DNA of 64,000 bases from positions 24,324-88,323 of the forward strand of contig NZ_JBHTIU010000098.1 of assembly GCF_042677205.1 (NCBI RefSeq). The letters are read 5' to 3'. This DNA comes from Paenibacillus_L residui (GTDB lineage: Bacteria; Bacillota; Bacilli; Paenibacillales; NBRC-103111). This document shows, in pieces, positions 38,801 to 47,770 of the stretch. The translations under genes and the position numbers were made by a program. The stretch's first letter is position 1. Every line of letters starts with the position of its first letter. Under the pieces are notes generated by a model. The model was not told the DNA's origin, ran no database searches, and saw only the letters and a list, made by a program, of their open reading frames with translations.

Positions 38801-38987
38801 GATCAAGAGCAACATTAAGGTCGACTGGACGCTTCGTGAGAATGTACGTGCTCAGATGCGAATTACCGTCAAGCGGCTGTTGAAGAAATACGGTTACCCG
38901 CCGGATCTGGAAAAGATGGCCATTGATCTGGTGCTTCAGCAAGCTGAATTGATGGCACAGGCGGAGACGGAAGAGTTTAAATATTAA
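35850..38987 (+). CDS. hsdR: Type I restriction endonuclease subunit HsdR
   Basis: A 1045-residue motor-nuclease. An N-terminal PD-(D/E)xK nuclease domain has RPDIVVFVNGLPIAVFELKSA (residues 149-170). The SF2 translocase has Walker A WHTQGSGKSLSM, the DEAH box VIADEAHRSQYG, motif III GFTGTP and motif VI QAIARVNRVF. A helical C-terminal region binds the methylase. RBS AAAGGAGGTG precedes the ATG. All domains look intact, so the system should be functional. A strong terminator follows. Confidence 0.95.
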   Translation: MAYYTTSYTESDLEQAALEWFEELNYEKAYGPDISPEGEYPERQFYHDVILKDRLRDSLIRINKHVPREAIEEAIKVVEVPRSPSLLINNKAFQKMITDGIDVQYQAANGEYPTEKVWLFDTDPDRIGNNDFLVVNQFTVVENQGEKRPDIVVFVNGLPIAVFELKSASNEEVGISDAYHQVQTYKGAIPSLFTYNSFLVISDGVNARVGTLTANEDRFMMWRTIDGDDVAPSSLPQLEVLVKGMFEKSRLLDIIRHFVLFQTDGEHLFKILAGYHQYHATNKAIASTERATMDEGDRKIGVIWHTQGSGKSLSMVFYAGKLVLTLNNPTIVVVTDRNDLDDQLFSTFSKSKDLLRQTPQQAENRTHLRELLSVESGGIIFTTVHKFTPDENEDKYPVLTERRNVIVIADEAHRSQYGFQADMVAGDDEAAIKYGYAKYMRDALPNASYIGFTGTPVELTDKNTPAVFGDYIDIYDMTRAVEDGTTVRIYYESRIARLELSEAELPVIDSEYEDITEYQEYTQRERLKSRWARLEALAGAEKRVRKVAQDVVEHFEQRQKAGFGKAMIVVMSRRIAIDMYRAIVALRPDWHSDDDNEGKIKIVMTGSSSDPEEWQPFIGNKRRREHLAKRMKDVNDPLQIVIVRDMWLTGFDVPSMNTMYIDKPMKGHNLMQAIARVNRVFRDKPGGLIVDYIGIADLLKSALQQYTENDRKTAGIDTDQAVDFMLERLQLIRELLHGYDYSKFASEKAAERMKAIVETVDYVLGLGEESKRNFLNWTTELARAFSLCATTPAAEEVNVEISFFKAVKSGIIKLITDENKRKTTKELDAELNQLISKSVVSDEVVDILEAVGLQKPNIAILSDEFLEHVRGLKQKNLAVELLRRLLQGKVKAVSRTSIVQSKKFSEMLEEAIRKYNNRTIETTQVIEELIQMAKEMNAAVKRGEDLGLIKEELAFYDALASNESAKELMGDLMLKQIAHELTQAIKSNIKVDWTLRENVRAQMRITVKRLLKKYGYPPDLEKMAIDLVLQQAELMAQAETEEFKY

Positions 38988-38998
38988 CGGACATCAAA

Positions 38999-39040
38999 GG
39001 CGTAGGACATCAAGTTTGACTGTTTCTACGCCATTTTTTT
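38999..39040 (+). terminator. Rho-independent terminator after hsdR
   Basis: GGCGTAG at 38999-39005 pairs with CTACGCC at 39026-39032, followed by ATTTTTTT. It begins 12 nt after the hsdR stop and ends the restriction operon. Confidence 0.85.
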
Positions 39041-39053
39041 GAGAGGTGAGAAT

Positions 39054-39447
39054 GTGCCGGGATGTTATCGGATATTAGCTATAGACGGCGGAGGTATTAA
39101 AGGTCTTTATTCTGCTGTAATTCTAGAAGAGATTGAAAAAGTATACGGACCTGTGTATCAGAATTTCAATCTCATATGCGGCACATCAACTGGGGGAATT
39201 ATTGCACTTGCATTGGCATCTGGCATGCCAGCGTCAGACATTGTGAGATTCTATAAAGAAAAAGGACCTTCTATATTTCCATATCAAAATCCATTCTATC
39301 GAAAGATTCATTATTTTAAACAAATATTGATCAAATCAAAGTATTCGAGCAATCAACTAAAATTGGCGCTCGAAGAAGTATTCCAGGATAAAAAAATAGA
39401 AGATTGCAAGACAACTGTATTAATTCCAACAGTTAATGTTACCACAG
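39054..39447 (+). pseudogene. Truncated CapV-like patatin phospholipase
   Basis: The first 131 codons of a patatin-like lipase. The oxyanion loop is RILAIDGGGIKGLYSAVI (residues 7-24), and the nucleophile elbow is CGTSTGGIIALALA with Ser near residue 50. The catalytic Asp (DGG/DGA motif, later in the family) is absent, because the reading turns into foreign sequence at about 39447, inside the antisense of the truncated pcfB gene. The start is a GTG behind GAGAGGTGAG. This form resembles the patatin effectors of CBASS defence; the sensor genes, if they existed, were lost at the junction. Confidence 0.75.
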
Positions 39448-40153
39448 GGACGGACACTCGCTCCGGCTCTTGACGAGAAGGTGGATCAGTATCCCTTGCG
39501 GTAACCTCGTTGCGCTCGAAGGTATTCTCGGACGGATGGGACGTTTCCGCCGGTTCCTTCTCCGCTGTTGAATGGTCGTCCTCCGATGGAGTCGGCTCCG
39601 GCAGTTCGGACTTTCCCATCAATTCATCCAACAAGTCGTCCGTATTCCTTTCTTCTGCGATTTCCTTCGACAGCTCTTGTTCCTGAACTTGCTCGTGACC
39701 TGGTTCATGTCCTTGTTCCACAGCAGGAGCTTCGGACATTCCATTGGATTTTTCAATTTCACTCTTAATTTTGGCGGTATCCACAGTGGCCAAGTGGAAA
39801 CGCTCCACGATCCGATTGATTTTGGACGCATCCTCCGCCCGGACCATCACATCGCACATCCCGTCCACGTTCTTTTTGTCGCGCAAAGCACAGTACAACA
39901 CGCCATACCGCTTGGCTTCCTTGCAGAAGGTTGCCAGGTCTTCGTTCTTGACCGCAAATACCTTTAATTCTTTCCCGCTGCGCAGCAAACTCTCCAACCG
40001 GATGCTGCCCTTTGTTCGTTTTTGTCCTTGCAAGGCCGCAAACAAATATACCGCCAAATGCTTAGCGCCTTCGCCGGAAATCTTGGCCATGACTTCGATG
40101 CTTTTCAAGCTCATGTTGACAACCTGATTGGCGGCTTCCGTTTCGGTACTCAT
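39447..40153 (-). pseudogene. Truncated PcfB-like (DUF3801) conjugation protein
   Basis: About 235 residues of a DUF3801/PcfB protein, which in conjugative plasmids helps bring the relaxosome to the coupling protein. The conserved N-terminal part is complete (MSLKSIEVMAKISGEGAKHL, KVFAVKNEDLATFCKEAKRYG, VDGMCDVMVRAEDASKINRI). A long Glu/Pro/Gln-rich tail follows. The natural C-terminus is replaced after RVSVPV by sequence antisense to the patatin gene, and the chimeric frame ends at 39353. The start at 40153 follows AAGGAGGAAATT. Confidence 0.75.
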
Positions 40154-41468
40154 CGAAAATTTCCTCCTTTCGATCCTGTGCGCCACTTCTGTTTAACGTC
40201 TCTCGTAATTCTCCTGATCGCTCCAAAATGCCTTGAACCAGCTTCACCTCCTTTCGAAGCGAGGCAAGCCGTTTAGAACAAACAGCAATTTGCGTTTTGT
40301 ATTGTTCTCGCTGGCCAGCATCCTTGCAGCGGCGAATTCGGTTGTACAACGACTTGCGCTTCAGGTGCAGGGATTGGATCTGTTCCTCCAACCTGTCACG
40401 GAAAGCGAGAAGCTCCTCTTGATGGGTGAGGCGATACTTGCATAGCAGCTTGGTTTGCTCCATCAATACCGACAAGTGTCTCAAATCCTCCCGAAGTCTA
40501 AAGGATGGCTTTTTGACAGGCTTTCGTTTTCTAGGAAGCACACCCATTTCAAACAAGTAGCGGATATATAAAGCTTGCAAGCCGCGCAATTTGCGACCAG
40601 ACCGAACATGGCTCTTACACATGGCACGTCGTCTGCGGACATGGGATGGCCTTTCCCGTTCAGGTATTCGGTTTCGCAATATTCGCTGCTTGATCGCTTC
40701 CTCGGTATAGCCATCGCCTAGACTGCGCAAACGGACAAAGCGTGTCTTTCCAGGCGGCCGTATCGCCATATGTTTAACCGCCGTTTTTAGCTCATAACCT
40801 TGCTTTTGTAAATGGGCAAAAAACTGTGTCATCGTCATGGAAGATGCAATAGCCTGATCGATGTCCTGCCGGATTAGCCCTCTCCATGTTGGCTTTCGCT
40901 CACGTTCCGCTTTCCATTCTCCATAATGCTTGGCTTTGCTCGGTTCGGGATGCTCAATCACCGATAGCGCATGTTCCTGGCAAAGCCGGTCGGATGTCTG
41001 CCTCAGCAGAGCATAGGAAGCTTTGTTGTCGTAATACCGTTTCCCATCCACAAAGGAGACCGAGTTTAACACAAAGTGATTGTGCACATGCTGTTTATCC
41101 AAATGGGTCGATACGACGACTTCAAAGCGCTCCCCCCACAACTCCTGCGCTAACTTAACACCGATGGTATGAGCGATTTGCGGCGTTGTCTCCCCCGGCG
41201 CAAACGCTTGATAGGCGTGAAAGGCCAAAATGCCGTCCGTCTTAAAAAACCGCCGCTTCGTCCGCTGCATCTGCTCATAAGCCGTTAACGGATCGCAGTT
41301 GACACCGCTGACATATAGTTGCTTCTCCGTTTTGGCATCCGCCTGTGTATAAGCGAGTACCTGCTCCAAACCACCTTCGCTACGTTCTGCTGTCTTGTCA
41401 GGATTTGCGGCGTAATCCAGCACCCGCTTAAGCCTGTCGGTCACCCCCCAGATTGCGGTCGTTGCCAC
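40062..41468 (-). CDS. MOBP-type relaxase
   Basis: A 468-residue mobilisation nuclease that nicks oriT and pilots the DNA strand. The N-terminal relaxase domain (residues 1-240) contains the metal-binding HVHNHFVLNSVSF and the upstream ILAFHAYQAFAPGE. The rest is basic and helical (KRKSLYNRIRRC). The start is a GTG behind a G-rich site, 17 nt after mobC. Its 3' end overlaps the pcfB-like gene by about 90 nt. An oriT-like module lies upstream of mobC. Confidence 0.88.
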   Translation of the reverse strand: MATTAIWGVTDRLKRVLDYAANPDKTAERSEGGLEQVLAYTQADAKTEKQLYVSGVNCDPLTAYEQMQRTKRRFFKTDGILAFHAYQAFAPGETTPQIAHTIGVKLAQELWGERFEVVVSTHLDKQHVHNHFVLNSVSFVDGKRYYDNKASYALLRQTSDRLCQEHALSVIEHPEPSKAKHYGEWKAERERKPTWRGLIRQDIDQAIASSMTMTQFFAHLQKQGYELKTAVKHMAIRPPGKTRFVRLRSLGDGYTEEAIKQRILRNRIPERERPSHVRRRRAMCKSHVRSGRKLRGLQALYIRYLFEMGVLPRKRKPVKKPSFRLREDLRHLSVLMEQTKLLCKYRLTHQEELLAFRDRLEEQIQSLHLKRKSLYNRIRRCKDAGQREQYKTQIAVCSKRLASLRKEVKLVQGILERSGELRETLNRSGAQDRKEEIFDEYRNGSRQSGCQHELEKHRSHGQDFRRRR

Positions 41469-41484
41469 GTGAAATCCCCCCCCC

Positions 41485-41841
41485 TTACGGCGGATGCACA
41501 TTTGGATGCACTGGTGGTCTTCGTTCCGGTTCGGTTACAGCCTGTTGAATCTGCTGGACTGCGTGACGTAAGCGGTCGGCTTCCACCTGAAATGCAGCCC
41601 GTTCCAGATGTCCAGTCGTATGGGCCTTCACAGTGAGTTGATTCAGGTTATTCCCAATAGCGTTCAGTTCACGCATCATCGCGTAATAATCCAGGGGCGG
41701 TAGCGGTTTGGGAATATACCCATTGATCAATGCCCGAATGTACGCTTCCCGAGAAAGTCCCGTTTTTTTCACTTCTGTCATAAGGCGAGCATGCTCGCTT
41801 TCATTTAAGCGAACCAGAAAAGAGATTGGTCGTTTCCTCAT
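41485..41841 (-). CDS. mobC: MobC-family relaxosome accessory protein
   Basis: A 118-residue protein. The N-terminal ribbon-helix-helix (KRPISFLVRLNESEHARLMTEV) is followed by the MobC helix-rich region (LNAIGNNLNQLTVKAHTTGHL). MobC proteins help the relaxase open oriT. The start at 41841 follows AAAGGGGTG. It is co-transcribed with the relaxase. Confidence 0.88.
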   Translation of the reverse strand: MRKRPISFLVRLNESEHARLMTEVKKTGLSREAYIRALINGYIPKPLPPLDYYAMMRELNAIGNNLNQLTVKAHTTGHLERAAFQVEADRLRHAVQQIQQAVTEPERRPPVHPNVHPP

Positions 41842-41940
41842 TTGCATCACCCCTTTCCGAACATGAGCTTCCGACAGAAAATCTCATCGCCGCGGATCAA
41901 ATCGAGCATCAAACAATTGCATCGTGCGAACGGGGTCTTA

Positions 41941-42014
41941 GGGGCTGTGCCACTAACAAGCGAATTTGGATATCCAAATTCAGTGCTTGCTGCAACACGA
42001 GACATTCGTCTCGC
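41941..42014. repeat. oriT-like module, copy A
   Basis: A compound of AACAAGC, the perfect 20-bp palindrome GAATTTGGATATCCAAATTC (41962-41981), AGTGCTTGCTGCAAC, and a second inverted repeat CGAGAC-attc-GTCTCG (41998-42013). It lies between mobC and the toxin gene, the usual place for a transfer origin. Two related copies are inside the nested element. Confidence 0.7.
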
Positions 42015-42107
42015 GTCGCCTTCAAGCACCTGCCGGGAAAAAGAGGGAACCCCAAAAACACAAAAAAGACGCCGATCCGCTCGGGCGTCTTCCGCAGAAC
42101 TTTTTTG

Positions 42108-42425
42108 TTATCGCACCAACCAGCGGTAATCCTGGCGGCAGTCTACAATGAAATCGACATACACGATTTCATCCTGAATCTGATACAACACCAGATACCA
42201 TTTATCTACGAACATTTTGTGATACTTGTTTGACGGGATAAATTCCGCTTCGAGAAAAGGATAACGTTCCGGCATTTGCGCCAAGGAACGTATCGCATGC
42301 AGCAATTCGTTTTTCGTTTTTCGCGCGGCATCCGGATTTTTTTCCGCAAGGAATCGCACATGAACCGCCAGCATTTGGCGGGCGCGATCGGAAACGACGA
42401 TCTTATATCGGGGCATCTTTTCCAT
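42108..42425 (-). CDS. RelE/ParE-family toxin
   Basis: A 105-residue toxin: RYKIVVSDRARQMLAVHVRFL at the start, then MPERYPFLEAEF and KWYLVLYQIQDEIVYVDFIVDCRQDYRWLV. The last segment is the ParE/RelE core strand pair with the terminal Arg. Its start overlaps the antitoxin gene by 23 nt behind GAGGTTC. The pair probably stabilises the element. Confidence 0.88.
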   Translation of the reverse strand: MEKMPRYKIVVSDRARQMLAVHVRFLAEKNPDAARKTKNELLHAIRSLAQMPERYPFLEAEFIPSNKYHKMFVDKWYLVLYQIQDEIVYVDFIVDCRQDYRWLVR

Positions 42426-42693
42426 GCTGAACCTCGTCAATAATGCCCTCCAGGTAAGCGTCCAGTTCATCCGGCGTCACACCAGCACGGCCCGCCAAAC
42501 GATCCTCTTGCACAGCGAGCAGTTCTTCGCGCAGCTTTAACATCTTCTCGCGACGGGAAAACGTCTCAATGTCCATCACGACGAGATCGCCTTCACCGTT
42601 CTTGGTCAGATAAACCGGTTCCCCGGACGATTTGCATAGATCGGCGATTTCATTATAGTTTTGCCGGATACTGGCGGAAGGCTTGATAATCAT
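42403..42693 (-). CDS. Phd/YefM-family antitoxin
   Basis: A 96-residue antitoxin: MIIKPSASIRQNYNEIADLC, then EPVYLTKNGEGDLVVMDIETFSRRE in the Phd fold, and an acidic helical tail that should wrap the toxin. The start at 42693 follows GGAGTGACC. It precedes and overlaps the toxin gene. Confidence 0.9.
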   Translation of the reverse strand: MIIKPSASIRQNYNEIADLCKSSGEPVYLTKNGEGDLVVMDIETFSRREKMLKLREELLAVQEDRLAGRAGVTPDELDAYLEGIIDEVQHGKDAPI

Positions 42694-42857
42694 CTTGGTC
42701 ACTCCTTGCATAGCTGTATATTGATTTTATTATACCTATTACATGCTATACAATCAATGCGGTTGCGCTTATCCTCAATCTATTCACATCTTATCCACAT
42801 GCTGCGAAAATTTTCCGTAACCCAAAAGAAAAGACACCAACCGTTCAGCGTCTACCG

Positions 42858-43808
42858 CTATCGGGATGGTTCACCGCGTCTTCGTCGGAATTCCATCAAT
42901 TCGTTGTTTACATCCTTTCCGAACTTAGGCGGCTCATCGGATATGAGAAGGGTGGGGGAGAGGAGCCTCTGTATCGTGGCTGCCGCCAATCGCCCCGGCT
43001 CATCATTATCCAGGTGCAGAACAAGTCGATTTACTTGGGGAAAGCACTTCAAGTAATGCGTTAGGGCAGACGGAGGAGTAGAGTCCTCCCCATTTGTCCT
43101 GGGCCTGTATATTCCGGCCAGCGACAGCTTATGCGCCTGCCGCCAATCCCGGCCGGCGAGATGTTCCAGTGTACAGTAGGATAAGAGATCAATAGCGCTC
43201 TCAAACAGATGCAGTTCCGTACTGTTTTTCGAGGCCGGAATGGAAAACGAATACCGCTTGTCGCTGCCAACGGCTTCCCCCATATAACGGGTGCTTGTCG
43301 TACCGCGTATCGCCGCATAGCGCGGCGTCCCTTCCTGGTCAAATCCGACGAATACCGCGTTGTGATAGCGTCGGCTTTCATACAAGCGCCCCGTTTCGAG
43401 ACAGTAGTCGATCAACGTGCGGTGGATACCACGTTTGCTGAGATAGGCCATGACGCGATGCGATGTATGATTCGGTTCGGGAAGCTCAAACCGCGCTGGA
43501 GATGAGCGTTGTTGCAAAGATTGCGAAAATGCAGGTGCGCTGCCTGGATGAACGCCTTCCATTTGCAGCACCGCATCGGGAAAAGACATGCCCCGCACTT
43601 TGATCAAATAGTCCAGCGCCGAGCGTCCGCCGATCCCCCTTGACCACCAGTACCATTTGCCGTTGGAAATTTTCAAGCTGTCGTGTGTCCGGGTGGTGTA
43701 GACATTGCGGGAGCATCGGACCAGTTCTGCCGGCTCGTGCATATGCAAATATGTGAGCAGGTCCAGTCTTTTGGCACGTTCGATCTGTTCCTTGTTTACA
43801 TAGCTCAT
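42858..43808 (-). CDS. Toprim-domain (DUF3991) mobile-element protein
   Basis: A 316-residue primase-like protein. A CHC2-like N-terminal region (YTTRTHDSLKISNGKWYWWS, GGRSALDYLIKVRGMSF) is followed by a Toprim domain with the conserved Glu (LHLFESAIDLLS) and DxD-type motif (LVLHLDNDEPGRLAA). Such proteins are common in Firmicutes integrative elements and may prime replication of the transferred strand. The start at 43808 follows AAAGGAGCTG. Confidence 0.85.
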   Translation of the reverse strand: MSYVNKEQIERAKRLDLLTYLHMHEPAELVRCSRNVYTTRTHDSLKISNGKWYWWSRGIGGRSALDYLIKVRGMSFPDAVLQMEGVHPGSAPAFSQSLQQRSSPARFELPEPNHTSHRVMAYLSKRGIHRTLIDYCLETGRLYESRRYHNAVFVGFDQEGTPRYAAIRGTTSTRYMGEAVGSDKRYSFSIPASKNSTELHLFESAIDLLSYCTLEHLAGRDWRQAHKLSLAGIYRPRTNGEDSTPPSALTHYLKCFPQVNRLVLHLDNDEPGRLAAATIQRLLSPTLLISDEPPKFGKDVNNELMEFRRRRGEPSR

Positions 43809-43857
43809 TGCCGCAGCTCCTTTTGGAAATCCAGGCAGCATCCGATGGGTATATGGT

Positions 43858-44142
43858 TCATCGTGCCTTACCCCTCTTTTTGGGGTACGTATAAGCTCTG
43901 CCTTCCTTCAACTTCGTAACGCCTTTCTTTTTCATGAATGCGTCTAAATCGCCTTCATGAACTTGACTGGTCACCCCGTTTGAGTCGCGGATGTAATAAT
44001 ACGTGTCGCCAAATCCGTTTTTCTCTTTGGATATCAACTCCAACGATGGCACGGTTTCTCCCTCCTCGATCAAGCCGGTTCCGTAACCAAAAGGCGGCAA
44101 AATCGGACAAAAGCATCCGCCGCTTGGGCTGGCATACAACAT
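43858..44142 (-). CDS. Small element-encoded protein of unknown function
   Basis: A 94-residue protein starting at the ATG behind CGGAGGAATG. Its middle (ELISKEKNGFGDTYYYIRDS, SQVHEGDLDAFMKKKG) looks like a folded small domain; the C-terminus is basic. It sits between the methylase-helicase and Toprim genes. I do not recognise the family. Confidence 0.6.
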   Translation of the reverse strand: MLYASPSGGCFCPILPPFGYGTGLIEEGETVPSLELISKEKNGFGDTYYYIRDSNGVTSQVHEGDLDAFMKKKGVTKLKEGRAYTYPKKRGKAR

Positions 44143-44323
44143 GTTCATTCCTCCGGAAACGAGAAAAGGACCCCAAAACCGGAGTCCAATTCGTCATGAG
44201 ATTGATAACTTTAACAAGTGAGCGATCTTCGACCTGTGAAATGCTCGCACCGATACCATGTTCTTTTCCGTAATGGTCAGCATGAAGTTCCCTTTCAGGG
44301 GGAGGAACGACGGTGTCAGGCCG

Positions 44324-45952
44324 TTATCGCTCACGGCCCACCACCCGCCGTTCGGGCGCTTCCGGTTCTTCGTCCGGAACGCTGTCCACGGCTTCGTTTT
44401 CCCGTTTGTCCATGTTCAGAAGGGCATTCAGCTCCGCAAGCCGCGCCGCTTTCATTTGCAGCTCCTGCTCCTTCTCGAAAGGAGCCTCGATTTGCTCTTT
44501 GGCCGTGACCATCTGCTGCCGCAAGGTGGCAAGCTGCTCGCGGGCATGCTCCAGCTTTGCAGGCAAGTCGGACAAGGCATTGTTGATGCGGCTTATGTTG
44601 CCGCCTGCATCCGCTCCGAGCGTCACCGTATGACCGAGCGCGCCGCGAAGCGTGACCTTGTACTCCTTATGGAAGCTGTCAAAGGACAGCCACAAGGAAA
44701 ATCCCCGGTAGCTGCCGAATTCCTGCGGATCGGGCGATGTCATGCCTTTGCAAGCGTCCAGCAAAGCCGCGCCCGCTGCCGCCCTCTCCGAGTAGGTGTA
44801 ATCTTTGATCGTCATGCCGGGAAATTTATCTGCCCCATCCGCCTCGGATGCCAAAGATCGTGTATACAAAGCAACGTCCTGTTCATAGCCGGCAATTCGT
44901 TCTTCGGTGGATTTGATCTGCTGCGGCAGCATTTTGAGCAGGCGGTCCTCCAGTGCGTAGCGCTGGCTCAAGTGGTTGGCTTTGAGCAGCTTCAATTTGG
45001 ATACCTGAATGTCCAGGTCCATTTTCTCTTTGATGTACGGGTTGCCGGTCGCCAGCGCCTTCACTTCGGCATAGGAGAGCGCCGTCTCGTCGATATCCTC
45101 GGCGGAACGGACCGGCGACTTGCTGGTCATGATCTGCGAAATGAAGCGCTGCTTGTTCTCCAGTGTCTGATAAAGGTACGCGTCGAACGTGTTCTCCGTC
45201 ACATAGCGAAAAATATGCACTTCGCTGTTCTGGTTGCCTTGCCGGATAATGCGCCCGCTGCGCTGCTCCAGGTCCCGCGGACGCCAAGGGCAGTCGAGGT
45301 CGTGAAGGGCAATCAGCTTCGTTTGCACGTTCGTGCCCGCGCCCATTTTGAATGTCGATCCAAGCAGTATCCGAACCTGTCCGCTGCGTACTTTGGCGAA
45401 CAGTTCCTTTTTCTTGACCTCGGTATTGGCATCGTGAATGTACGCGATTTCCTCGGCAGGAACACCTTTCTCCATCAGCTTGCGCCGCAGCTCGTCGTAC
45501 ACATTGAAGGCACCATCCTGTTTCGGAATGGACAAATCGCAGAACACCAACTGGGTCAAACGCTGCTCCTGATGTTCCGCCCAATACCGGAAGACATTGT
45601 CCGCGCAGACGCTGACTTTGCTGCCTTCGTCGTCGGGAAGCAGGGGATTCGCCAGCCGCTGATCGAGCGCCAGTTTGCGTCCGTCATTGGTGATCGTCAG
45701 CATGTTGTCCTCGTGCGGCTCCACTTCTTTCGCCCGCACCCGCTCAGCACGGTGGGCGAGATCCGCGACCATTTCCCGCTGGAAGTCGCTTGGCGGCACG
45801 GCAACATTGTGGAAATGGGCTTTCGGTACGGGAAGCTGGAGCATGTCCGCCGTCTGGATGTCAGCCACTTCCTTGAACATATTCATCAGTTCCGGCAAAT
45901 TGTAAAAACGGGCAAACCGGGTTTTCGCCCGATAGCCCGTTCCTTCCGGTGC
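44324..45952 (-). pseudogene. Giant methylase-helicase, C-terminal part
   Basis: The 3' part of the gene interrupted at 52825. It resumes at APEGTGYRAKTRFARFYNLP and holds the second helicase domain: LVFCDLSIPKQDGAFNVYDE, RILLGSTFKMGAGTNVQTKL, DLDCPWRPRDLEQRSGRIIRQGNQ (motif VI with Arg fingers), then a coiled-coil tail. Joining 58484-52836 with 45952-44324 gives exactly 2426 codons, so insertion did not disturb the frame. On its own it could be expressed from the ATG at 45898, but has no motor domain 1. Confidence 0.85.
45942..45952. repeat. Left attachment-site repeat of the nested element
   Basis: CCTTCCGGTGC, identical to 52825-52835. The flanks beyond the two copies rejoin the interrupted methylase-helicase gene in frame. 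Confidence 0.85.
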
Positions 45953-46022
45953 AGTTTGTCAAGGAGGTTTTTACTGATCGCATTTGTATAAAGCCCTTCA
46001 TTGTGACTAGGCAAGGCCAATC

Positions 46023-47351
46023 TTAAGCCATCGAAAATTTCCCAACTGTTTGTTTCAATTGGGCCGCCATTTCAGCCAAAGATTCGGCTGATGTTAAAAT
46101 CCTGTCCATTTCTTTTAATTGTTCTTTAGTAGATATTGCCGCATGATTCGCCTTATCGGAGGTGCCTGTTGCAATTCCGGATAGTTCAGTAACGCTGGCG
46201 CTTACTTCCTCGGAACTTGCCGCCATTTGTTCGGCAGTTGCGGCAACTTCCTCAATATGTACAGAAACATTTTTGACGGCATCCAGTATCTTTTCAAAGG
46301 CTTCCCCTGAATAAATCGCAATTTCAATTCCCTTTTGGACTTCTTGTACTCCCTTTTTCATGGATTGTACCGCGTCGGTAGAAACTCGATCCACTTGACC
46401 AATGATCTCGCTGATTTGGGCTGCGGAATTTTCCGTTTGACTCGCCAATTTCTTAACTTCATTCGCGACAACAGCAAAACCTTTGCCGTCTTCCCCCGCT
46501 CTGGCTGCTTCAATCGAGGCGTTCAAGGCCAATAAACTGGTTTGAGAAGCAATTTCGCTAATCATCTTGGTGATACCTGTTATTTTCTCTGACAACTCGC
46601 TCATTTTATAAATAATGGAGGCGGAATCGTTGACGGATTGACTGATGTCCTGCATTTGATCTTTCACCCGATTGATCGCTTCGTTACCTTTTTCTGCTTC
46701 GGAAAGTGTCGTTAAGGACAACTCTGATACGAAAGAAGAGGTTTCAGCGATTTTCTGCACGCCAGCAGCCATTTCTTCTAATGCCCTGCTGCTTTCTTGA
46801 GAAACGGCGACCTGTGTTTCCGCTCCTTTAGCCATGCCGTTTACATTTTCGACGATGGGGTCAAATGACTGCACGACCGACTTGGAAACATGGGATAATT
46901 GATCGGAGGCTTGTGCGACAAAATCCGAAGCATGATTCATATCGACAATGAGATTTCGTAGGTTTTCAATCATTTGATTAAAAGAACTGGAGAGCTGTCC
47001 GAGTTCATCTTTGGATCGATAGGAAACTTGCACCTTTAGATTCCCTTTAGAAACTTCTTGGGTAGCTGTCAACACCGTCTTTAGGGGTTTAATAATAAAA
47101 AATTGGACAAATAGCAGTATGATACACGTCGTCACGATGAGATTCATGGAGGCCGTCAAATATATCCCAATATTCCCGGTCAAAACCCGATTGGCAATGG
47201 TATTCAAATAGGCCGATATTGGAGAAGAAACAAGGATGCTCAGAATGATAATAGCCGCAATCTTTAGCCGTAGACCAATCGTTACTTTCGCAATATTAAC
47301 CACCTTTGCAAGACTTTCAATGGACTGCGAGACTTTGTTTTCTTTTATCAT
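46023..47351 (-). CDS. Methyl-accepting chemotaxis protein without sensory ectodomain
   Basis: A 442-residue receptor. Two membrane helices (about residues 28-50 and 68-90) are separated by a loop of under 20 residues, so there is no extracellular ligand domain. A HAMP domain (IIKPLKTVLTATQEVSKGNL) follows, then a signalling domain with the hairpin tip EIASQTSLLALNASIEAARAGE and Ala/Ser/Gln-rich methylation helices. It is the first gene inside the left end of the nested element and has no chemotaxis partners around it. It is probably cargo that plugs into host signalling. Confidence 0.9.
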   Translation of the reverse strand: MIKENKVSQSIESLAKVVNIAKVTIGLRLKIAAIIILSILVSSPISAYLNTIANRVLTGNIGIYLTASMNLIVTTCIILLFVQFFIIKPLKTVLTATQEVSKGNLKVQVSYRSKDELGQLSSSFNQMIENLRNLIVDMNHASDFVAQASDQLSHVSKSVVQSFDPIVENVNGMAKGAETQVAVSQESSRALEEMAAGVQKIAETSSFVSELSLTTLSEAEKGNEAINRVKDQMQDISQSVNDSASIIYKMSELSEKITGITKMISEIASQTSLLALNASIEAARAGEDGKGFAVVANEVKKLASQTENSAAQISEIIGQVDRVSTDAVQSMKKGVQEVQKGIEIAIYSGEAFEKILDAVKNVSVHIEEVAATAEQMAASSEEVSASVTELSGIATGTSDKANHAAISTKEQLKEMDRILTSAESLAEMAAQLKQTVGKFSMA

Positions 47352-47770
47352 GGTTGGGATTCCTCCTACTAAAATGGTAGATCAGTGATTACACTAAACA
47401 TCTGTTTTTTACACATTTATTATACCAGCTATTAGCAATTAAGTCGCATATTGCTCACGATCAAAAATAGTCTTTTACAATCGTCACAATGCTGAAGGGC
47501 CTCCCGTACCATGATTCCTAACCAGTAACAGAGCTGGATATCATCAAAATTTATTTTTTCAATTATTTTAGGCTATAATCACGTTACGCTTATCAAATTG
47601 GACGTTTTTTTTATCATGCTGTCTATTGAATTGGCCCGGAGCCACCTGGGGGATATTCAGATATTTCGTGCCACTAAATTTTTTCTTTCCTGCCGTCAAC
47701 CGAATATAAAATATACTCAAACGATCTTTCATATTGTCATCTAATGCCTTTATTACCGGCCGAGAAAAAA
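47352..47770. other. Intergenic stretch with a weak ORF
   Basis: About 420 nt between the receptor and parB genes. A frame at 47568-47813 (minus) overlaps the parB 3' end and ends in a basic stretch, but it has no ribosome site or known motif and may be a remnant. Confidence 0.3.

Noticed and set aside
39353..39446. C-terminal end of the pcfB-like frame
   Set aside because: This part is antisense to the patatin gene, so the frame is a chimera created at the junction and not native sequence.
42786..42800. DnaA-box-like TTATCCACA
   Set aside because: It is a single copy without an AT-rich unwinding region or replication initiator gene; not enough to call an origin.
44258..45991. Long rightward open frame of 577 codons
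   Set aside because: It lies antisense to the helicase C-terminal part, which has all expected motifs. The frame is a by-product of codon bias.
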